A program made the position numbers and the translations under genes. Shown here piece by piece: positions 58,067 through 64,000 of a DNA stretch of 64,000 nucleotides. The notes under the pieces were generated by a model. That model had not been told where the DNA came from, made no database searches, and worked only from the letters and a program-made list of their open reading frames with translations. How positions within the stretch are numbered: the first letter of the stretch is position 1; the number at the start of each line of letters is the position of its first letter. The DNA comes from Maniola hyperantus (taxonomy: Eukaryota > Arthropoda > Insecta > Lepidoptera > Nymphalidae), in the NCBI RefSeq assembly GCF_902806685.2, contig NC_048542.1:2774533-2838532 (forward strand). Reading direction: 5' to 3'.

Positions 58067-58830
58067 AGTGATTTAAAGAGGACAAAAGTGAATGAAAAGT
58101 GTAAAAAGGACACAAGTGAACAAAAGGTGAAAAGGAAATTGAACTGATTATTGATCACTATAACTTTTAAAATGGAATTCGCCGTTAATTTCACCTAAGA
58201 CAGACCAGGCCATGAAGGAAATTTAGTACAATCATTTAAAAAGATAAAAGTGAAAGTAATAAAAGTAAATGTCAAATAAAGTTATTTAAAAAAGGGGCAG
58301 TATAAAACCAATCGGAAGTGTTTTGAGAAAATGGAACCATATAAAAGTGAAAAGTGTCTTTAAAAAGTGAAAGGACAAAATCAAAAGTGAAGTGAGAGTA
58401 AATAGTATTTTCAATAGAGACTTTGATGACGAAAGAAAACGATTACAAAACTTTTTGCCATATTTGTGGTTTTATGTATGATCATATAAATTTTGGTCCT
58501 TACAGAAGCTTATACATATTATATAGCTATAATTTTTCGTAGATTTAATATTAAATACCAATAATACAATATTAAACATTAAAAAAAATGTGAATTTATT
58601 GAGATCCTTAGTAAATATTACAATATTGTTGCTAATTCTGTTGTAAACAATCTCTTAGGTGGACTAAATAGGGTATTGGACTGTAGTAATGATAATGATA
58701 ATTAAAGTTTTTACTGTCAGGCATGAAAACCCATAGAACACATCAAACGTAACTATAAAATAAACATTACATTAGAAGGCATACACATACAATACACATT
58801 ACATTAACTTAAGACTAACTCATGAGAGAC
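58067..58830 (+). other. Probable 3' UTR and flank
   Basis: The first 330 bp are purine-rich, with many AAAAGTGAA-like words and a diverged repeat of the stop region (TGTCAAATAAAG near 58056 and again near 58267). Candidate AATAAA hexamers occur at 58062 and about 58271. The rest is AT-rich and shows no coding sequence. The cleavage site cannot be fixed from sequence alone. Confidence 0.5.
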
Positions 58831-58832
58831 AA

Positions 58833-59256
58833 CTCAAAACCGGCCAAGTGCGAGTCAGGCTCGCGCAATGAGGGTTCCGTACTACAGTTGTATTTTTTAG
58901 ACATTTTGCACGCTAATTCAAAAACTATGGATGAATTAAAAAAAAAACCTGTTTTAGAATGTACAGGTGAAGACCTTTCATATGATACCCCACTTGATAT
59001 AGTTATCTCACTTCGAAAGTTGAAAATACTAATTATTAGTTCATGACCACAATTAATTTTTTTTGTGTGATCTAACCCTAAATTCACGGTTTTCAGATTT
59101 TTCCCCAAATGTCAGCTATAAGATGTACCTACCTGCCAAATTTCATGATTCTAGTTCAACGGGAAGTACCCTGTAGGTTTCTTGACAGACAGACAGACAA
59201 CAAAGTGATCCTATAAGGGTTCCGTTTTTCTTTTTGAGGTACGGAACCCTAAAAAT
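58833..59256 (+). repeat. Rep-1 copy, complete
   Basis: AAAACCGGCCAAGTGCGAGTC to GAGGTACGGAACCCTAAAAAT. Confidence 0.9.
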
Positions 59257-59283
59257 CATGATTTTTATTCAGTTTTAACATTT

Positions 59284-59490
59284 TTAGTTATTAACGTCAC
59301 GCTGCAACGAAAAGCGGTGAATGACGTCACAATGCGTAAACGACAAATATTTTTCAATTTTTTAGCACTAATTACAGACATAATCGAAATTACTCTATTT
59401 TTATGTTAAAAAATTAAAAAATATGTGTCGTTTACGGATTGTGACGTCATTATTCGCTTTCCGTACAGCGTGACGTTGATAATTAATTAT
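59284..59490. mobile_element. TIR element, about 205 bp
   Basis: TTATTAACGTCACGCTG, AATGACGTCACAAT and AAACGACA at the left are mirrored by TGTCGTTTACGGATTGTGAC and CAGCGTGACGTTGATAA. Confidence 0.88.
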
Positions 59491-59596
59491 GTTAAAAATA
59501 ATTTCAAATAAGTCACGATTTTTTTTTAAATTATTCTCTTCAATAATGAAGCCCCATAAACTACTGTTGTACAAAAATCACATCATTTTATTACTA

Positions 59597-59705
59597 CAGT
59601 CCAAAACCGGCAGGTCTAAATATATTGCTATCCCTGTCATAATGCTCCCTCTGGAAAAGGATAGCAATAGATTTAGACCTGCCAATTTAGTTTAGATAGA
59701 ATTAG
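59597..59705. mobile_element. MITE-J relative
   Basis: GGCAGGTCTAAATATATTGC and GCAATAGATTTAGACCTGCC flank CTATCCCTGTCATAATGCTC. Confidence 0.8.
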
Positions 59706-59756
59706 CCTCGTTGTGTGTTGTGAAAGTGAATTGTTTTAGTACAAAGATGGTTATGT

Positions 59757-60145
59757 CAATTGGGTATTTGACGCCAATTTTTTATTACTTTATTATAAAC
59801 TAGGATAAAAATAATGACGTAAACTGAAAAAAACTAACTAAGTCGATCGAATAACAAAAAGTTATGAGCATTTAAATATTTCTGATTAGACAGAGATAGC
59901 GATATAGAATTTTGACGTCACACCTTACTAATGCCATAGTAGCTTCGTGCGGTTTCGTACAAATTTTCGTTTTGCGAGAAAGGGATAGAAGACCCTCCCA
60001 CTCCAAAATTGAAATGCCTGTAACTTTGTAAATCTTTGTTGGATTTTAATTAATATTTTTTTCAGCGTACGTCATTTTTTTTTATCCTAGTTTATAATAA
60101 AGTAATAATATTTATCAAATTCAAAAGTAGGAAAATACCCAATTG
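59757..60145. mobile_element. TIR element, about 389 bp
   Basis: CAATTGGGTATTT and TTACTTTATTATAAACTAGG at the left are mirrored by CCTAGTTTATAATAAAGTAA and AAATACCCAATTG. Confidence 0.88.
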
Positions 60146-60261
60146 TGATTACTGATACGTATAGAGGAAGCCATTTTAAATATTAATCTATGTATTAGTA
60201 TGGGAACATAATATTATTGAAACGCGATCCAACCAGTTGACTCGGATCAACCAAAATAGGA

Positions 60262-60432
60262 AAGGGGAATATTAGCCATGTTAAATGACTAATATTCCCC
60301 TTTCCTCTCCAACTAAGCGTCAGGCTTGTGCTAGGAGTAGGTACGACAATTATAGTGCAACGGGCGGGGTTTGAACCGTCGACCTTTCGGTTTTCAGTCC
60401 ACTCTTTTACCGGTTGAGCTATTGAGGCTCTT
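60262..60432 (-). mobile_element. Rep-4 tRNA-like SINE
   Basis: In reverse, GCGGGGTTTGAACCGTCGAC and ACCGGTTGAGCTATTGAGGC. Confidence 0.9.
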
Positions 60433-60471
60433 AAATTCAATTAAAAATCTATCAGAATTAAAATTTTATCT

Positions 60472-60690
60472 AAATATATAAAAGGAAAAGGCTGACTGAC
60501 TGACTGACTGATCTATCAATGCACAGGTCAAACTACTGGACGGATTGGGCTGAAATTTGGCATGCAGATAGATATTATGACGTAGGCATCCGCTAAAAAG
60601 GGTTTTTGAAAATTCGACCCCTAAGTGGGTGAAATAAGGGTTTGAAATTTGTGTAATCCACATGGATGAAGTCACGAGCATAAGCTAGTT
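60472..60690 (-). repeat. Rep-2 copy
   Basis: ATATATAAAAGGAAAAGGCTG to GAAGTCACGAGCATAAGCTAG. Confidence 0.88.
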
Positions 60691-60928
60691 ACCAAATCAT
60701 TATAAAAGCGTGTCTGCCTATCTGTTTGTTTGTTCAGAATTCTCGGGTAAGGTTGGGTCGCGTGTAATAAGTATCTTTCTACTATTATCGTAGAAATTCG
60801 ACTGGAATGTTCTTAATTCGATGTAGTATTCTCTTCTACTATGTAGTAGAACTTCTAGTTCTAGATTAATAAAACGTTGCCAAATTGTTAAGACGCCAAT
60901 TTATCGATTGTGAAAATAAAGTATAGTT

Positions 60929-61244
60929 CGTACAAAATGAGTTCTAACGCGCCATTTTGTGTCAACTGTCATGTCAAAAGTACGGTTCACCCATACGGGC
61001 GATTTCGTAAAACCTGCATCAATCATTACAATCTCAATTGTTGTGATTGGCTGAATTTGTGCGATTCTTGTTGCTACAATGCATTGTAGCCAATAGTGAG
61101 CGAGCGTCAACCAATCAGAGGTGATTGTGATCGTGACATTGTGGCTGTCATTCTACCGCAATCGCGCAGACCGACTAAAATCGTACTTTGACATGACAGT
61201 TGACATGTAACGTTAAAATGGCGCGTGAGAACCCATTTTGTACG
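60929..61244. mobile_element. TIR element with a Rep-N inside
   Basis: CGTACAAAATGAGTTCTAAC, GCGCCATTTT and TGACATGTAAC-like arms pair over about 60 bp. Rep-N copy 3 (61010-61162) fills the centre. Confidence 0.88.
61010..61162 (+). repeat. Rep-N copy 3
   Basis: CATTACAATCTCAATTGTTG to GTCATTCTACCGCAATCGCG. Confidence 0.88.
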
Positions 61245-61409
61245 CATATAAATAGAAAGTATGGCAACTACGTAATGGTGTATCCTTGTATTAATAATAT
61301 ATCAATGTTGTATATTTATTGAATGTTTTTTCTTTTCTTTTTTATAGACAAGGTTCAGACCGTCAATAAATAATACCGAGTAAAGATTCAGTCAATCACT
61401 ACTAAGTAA

Positions 61410-61620
61410 TATTTTAAATGTGAAAGCGTATTGGTTTGTCCTTCAATCACGTCGCTACAGAGTAACGGGTTGATGTAATGTTTGCATAGATATATGCAGT
61501 TAAAGACCTGGAGAGTGACATAGGCTATTTTTATCTCGGAAATTCAATGAGTTCCCACGAGTTTTTTAAAAACCTAAATCCACGCGTACAAAGTCGCGGG
61601 CATCAGCTAGTAATTAATAA
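61410..61620 (-). repeat. Rep-3 copy
   Basis: GTTTGTCCTTCAATCACGTC and AAAGTCGCGGGCATCAGCTAG. Confidence 0.85.
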
Positions 61621-61622
61621 TT

Positions 61623-61866
61623 TATATATATAAAAGGAAAAGGTGACTGACTGACTGACTGACTGACTGACTGACTGACTGACTGATCTATCAACGCACA
61701 GCTCAAACTACTGGACGGATCGGGCTGAAATTTGGCATGCAGATAGCTATTATGACGTAGGCATCCGCTAAGAAAGGATTTTTGAAAATTCAACTCCTAA
61801 GGGGGTGAAATAGGGTTTTGAAATTTTGTAGTCCACGCGGACGAAGTCGCGAGCATAAGCTAGTTT
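61623..61866 (-). repeat. Rep-2 copy, complete
   Basis: TATATATAAAAGGAAAAGGTG with ten or so GACT units, to GAAGTCGCGAGCATAAGCTAG. Confidence 0.9.
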
Positions 61867-61924
61867 ATTACGGTTGCTTTTCTAATCGGTGCTAGAGTCG
61901 ATTCGAGTTAGAAGCTTTCTCTTT

Positions 61925-62028
61925 TTTTTAGGGTTCCGTACCCCAAAAGGAAAAACGGGACCCTTATAGGATCACTTTATTGTCTGTCTGTCAAGAAACC
62001 TACACGGTACTTCCCGTTGGAGAGCATG
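61925..62028 (-). repeat. Rep-1 tail fragment
   Basis: TTAGGGTTCCGTACCCCAAA to CACGGTACTTCCCGTTGG. Confidence 0.85.
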
Positions 62029-62082
62029 TCATAAAAGCCTAAGTTGAACTACATGAAACAATGTTTGTATTTGTTTTTTTAA

Positions 62083-62257
62083 TGAATATTAGCCATGTTA
62101 ATTATGACCAATATTCCCCTTTCCTCTCCAACTAAGCGTAAAGCTTGTGCTAGGAGGAGTACGTACCTACGTACAATAGTGCAAGGGTGGGGTGGGGTTT
62201 GAACCTCCGACCTCTCGGAATTCAGTCCGCTCCTTAACCGTTGAGCTATTGAGGCTT
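62083..62257 (-). mobile_element. Rep-4 tRNA-like SINE
   Basis: In reverse, GTGGGGTTTGAACCTCCGAC and AACCGTTGAGCTATTGAGGC. Confidence 0.88.
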
Positions 62258-62508
62258 TTGAGTATATGGATACTAGCTGTTGCCCGCAACTTCATCCGCG
62301 TCTCACTGGGTCTGTCTTTTCCCGTAGATTTTCCAAAAAAAAAATCATCTTGATTGCATCATCACTTACCACTAGACGAGATTACAGTCAAGGGCTAACT
62401 TGTATCTGAATAGATAAATAAAAAATCTTTTATACAAACCTTTTCCTGGCAATAACGAAATTCATGTCGGTGATTCATTTTTATTTATATGGATAAATAT
62501 TGATACCG

Positions 62509-62682
62509 GCGGGGTGATAACGTTTCTCGGGACAGGCGTAAATCTCGCGAACATTGCTGTCAAACGTCCGGCTAGAGAGAGACAGCAATAGCCACAAAGC
62601 ACAATAACAAGAAGAAGAAAAGAGACAGCACATGAACTGTCGCGTTGCTGTCGCTACTGCAACGTTTCACGTAATCACCCCG
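62509..62682. mobile_element. MITE-I copy 2
   Basis: GCGGGGTGATAACGTTTCTC to CACGTAATCACCCCGC, with GCTGTCAAACGTCCGGCTAG inside as at 36451. Confidence 0.92.
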
Positions 62683-62769
62683 CGGTTCCGCGATATTGTA
62701 TCGCGATATTTATTGATTGTCTGATCCTTGCCGTAACAACGCTCAGCACACTCAATGTGTTATGTACAT

Positions 62770-63552
62770 AGTGGCACCGATTCCGTTGTCTTTCTCTAAA
62801 CTAAATTTAGAGTATCTGCATCCTTTTCTTTTTAACAATGCTAAAAAGGGACAGAACATAAACTTTACATATAGACTCTAAATTTTAGTGCACGATACAA
62901 ATAGGCTACTTGACAATTTTTTTAAGTTGGTCTTAAATGGTTAATATTTGTCCTATTATATCAAAAAAATTAACACTATATTTTTTTGCGCCCTAAAAAC
63001 CGTAAAACTTTAATTTAAAAAAATATTTTTCTTAGACAGGTGAAAACACTGTCGGCCATGTTTGGCCGATAGATTATCTGTGCTCTGACGTCATGCATTT
63101 GTAAACAACAGTATAACCCTGTGGTTATACTGTTGTTTACAAATGCATTTGTAAACAACAGTATAACCCTGTGGTTATACTGTTGTTTACAAATGCATGA
63201 CGTCAGAGCACAGATAATCTATCGGCCAAACATGGCCGACAGTGTTTTCACCTGTCTAAGAAAAATATTTTTTTAAATTAAAGTTTTACGGTTTTTAGGG
63301 CGCAAAAAAATATAGTGTTAATTTTTTTGATATAATAGGACAAATATTAACCATTTAAGACCAACTTAAAAAAATTGTCAAGTAGCCTATTTAAACAGTA
63401 GGCTCGCGACTGTGCGCTAAAATCACGGGTTTTTACCATCTAAAAATTAAATTTAAAACTGTCATACTGCGTCTGTCCTTTTCACATTACATTAGTAAGA
63501 AGAGGATGCGAATACTCTAAAATTAGGTTGTGCTCAGAATCAGTACCATTGA
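62770..63552. mobile_element. MITE-B copy 2, interrupted by a palindromic element
   Basis: 62770-62902 and 63389-63552 match the two halves of 2219-2492. The right half has about 30 extra bases (GCGCTAAAATCACGGG). Confidence 0.9.
62903..63388. mobile_element. 486-bp near-perfect palindromic element
   Basis: Left and right arms (AGGCTACTTGACAATTTTTT onward) are reverse complements over almost all 243 bp each; the centre lies between 63145 and 63146. The only mismatches I see are in two inner hairpin loops (CCCTGTGG). AT is duplicated at the borders when compared with the empty site in MITE-B copy 1. Confidence 0.93.
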
Positions 63553-63744
63553 GTCTTTATATTTAAGGCTTTAATATATTTTGTGCAAAGTTCGGAGCAA
63601 ATTATTTGGGTATTATATACTTATATGCCGCAAAATGCGCGCAAGCTCGCAAATTATCGCGTTTTTTCCATCGTACTTCACTACCATACCTACATTTATT
63701 ATTGGAGATAAAGTTCAAAGATAAAGTAGGTATCTTGTGTACAT

Positions 63745-63895
63745 CTTAGGGTGAGATCTATAGAGCGCACTCTGACTTAGCTTAGACAGAGTTTAAACGA
63801 GACAGAGCTATATCTCTCACATAAATCTGTCTCTTTTTAACTCAATCTTTACTCTGAGTAAAGTCAAAGTGCGTTCTATAGATCTCAGCCTTAGA
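63745..63895. mobile_element. MITE-H copy
   Basis: CTTAGGGTGAGATCTATAGA and TCTATAGATCTCAGCCTTAG bound 151 bp. Confidence 0.92.
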
Positions 63896-64000
63896 CAAGA
63901 CGTTTCGTTTCTACGACAGAATACCTTGAGCCTAATAGAGACAGAACTTGTGAGGACCAGACCTTCGATATTTTATAAAAGCTGAAAGTTTCCATACGCA

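Noticed and set aside
57493..57771. 92-residue ORF in the GC-rich island of intron 11
   Set aside because: Several frames on both strands are open here, and no known domain, splice site or start context supports one of them.

Overview
The window looks like lepidopteran (moth or butterfly) nuclear DNA. It is AT-rich with long introns, and it is crowded with tRNA-like SINEs, palindromic MITEs, a mariner relic and LINE tails of the kind common in Lepidoptera. The species cannot be told from the sequence. There is no bacterial-style gene organisation, CRISPR array or rRNA.

One host gene dominates. Twelve coding exons on the + strand, from about 9935 to 58066, join with matching phases and GT/AG borders into a 592-residue protein. 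Its order is a short N-terminus, an EGF-like six-cysteine module, seven predicted membrane segments, a RING-CH (MARCH-type, C4HC3) zinc finger split over two exons, two further membrane segments and a 60-residue tail. I read it as a multi-pass membrane E3 ubiquitin ligase with a lumenal or extracellular EGF module. I give no gene symbol.

The most unusual feature is repeated local duplication of this gene's own exons. Exon 8 (seventh membrane segment) lies in a 168-bp head-to-tail array of four full units plus a partial one. The array stays in frame and each full unit has its own splice donor. Exon 9 (first six zinc ligands of the RING-CH) begins an array of eleven 181/183-bp copies. Exons 2 and 4 each have an older, decayed copy downstream. 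The eleventh RING-CH copy is split by a 4.19-kb LTR retrotransposon in antisense. The element has near-identical LTRs, a TSD and an intact Gag-protease ORF, but no reverse transcriptase or integrase. Its LTRs and leader carry six copies of a stem-loop with a conserved loop and covarying arms.

Layout: 1-9934 is upstream DNA or 5' intron made mostly of repeats; 9935-12532 holds exons 1-3; 12533-30872 is an 18-kb repeat-rich intron; 30873-31022 is exon 4, followed by its decayed copies; 31023-40182 is a repeat-rich intron with the mariner relic; 40183-44806 holds exons 5-8; 44807-48842 is an intron with the exon-8 array; 48843-49001 is exon 9, followed by the RING-CH array and the LTR element; 55911-58066 holds exons 10-12; 58067-64000 is 3' flank with many TIR elements, including a 486-bp near-perfect palindrome whose empty site can be read from a second copy of the host repeat at 2.3 kb.

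Repeat names used below: Rep-1 (about 420 bp, head GGCCAAGTGCGAGTC, tail GGTACGGAACCCTAAAAA), Rep-2 (CGCGACTTCGTCCGCGTGG head, GACT-repeat tail), Rep-3 (similar head, but with GTGATTGAAGGACAAACC), Rep-4 (tRNA-like SINE), and MITE-B, -G, -H, -I, -J, -K and Rep-N for families with more than one copy.
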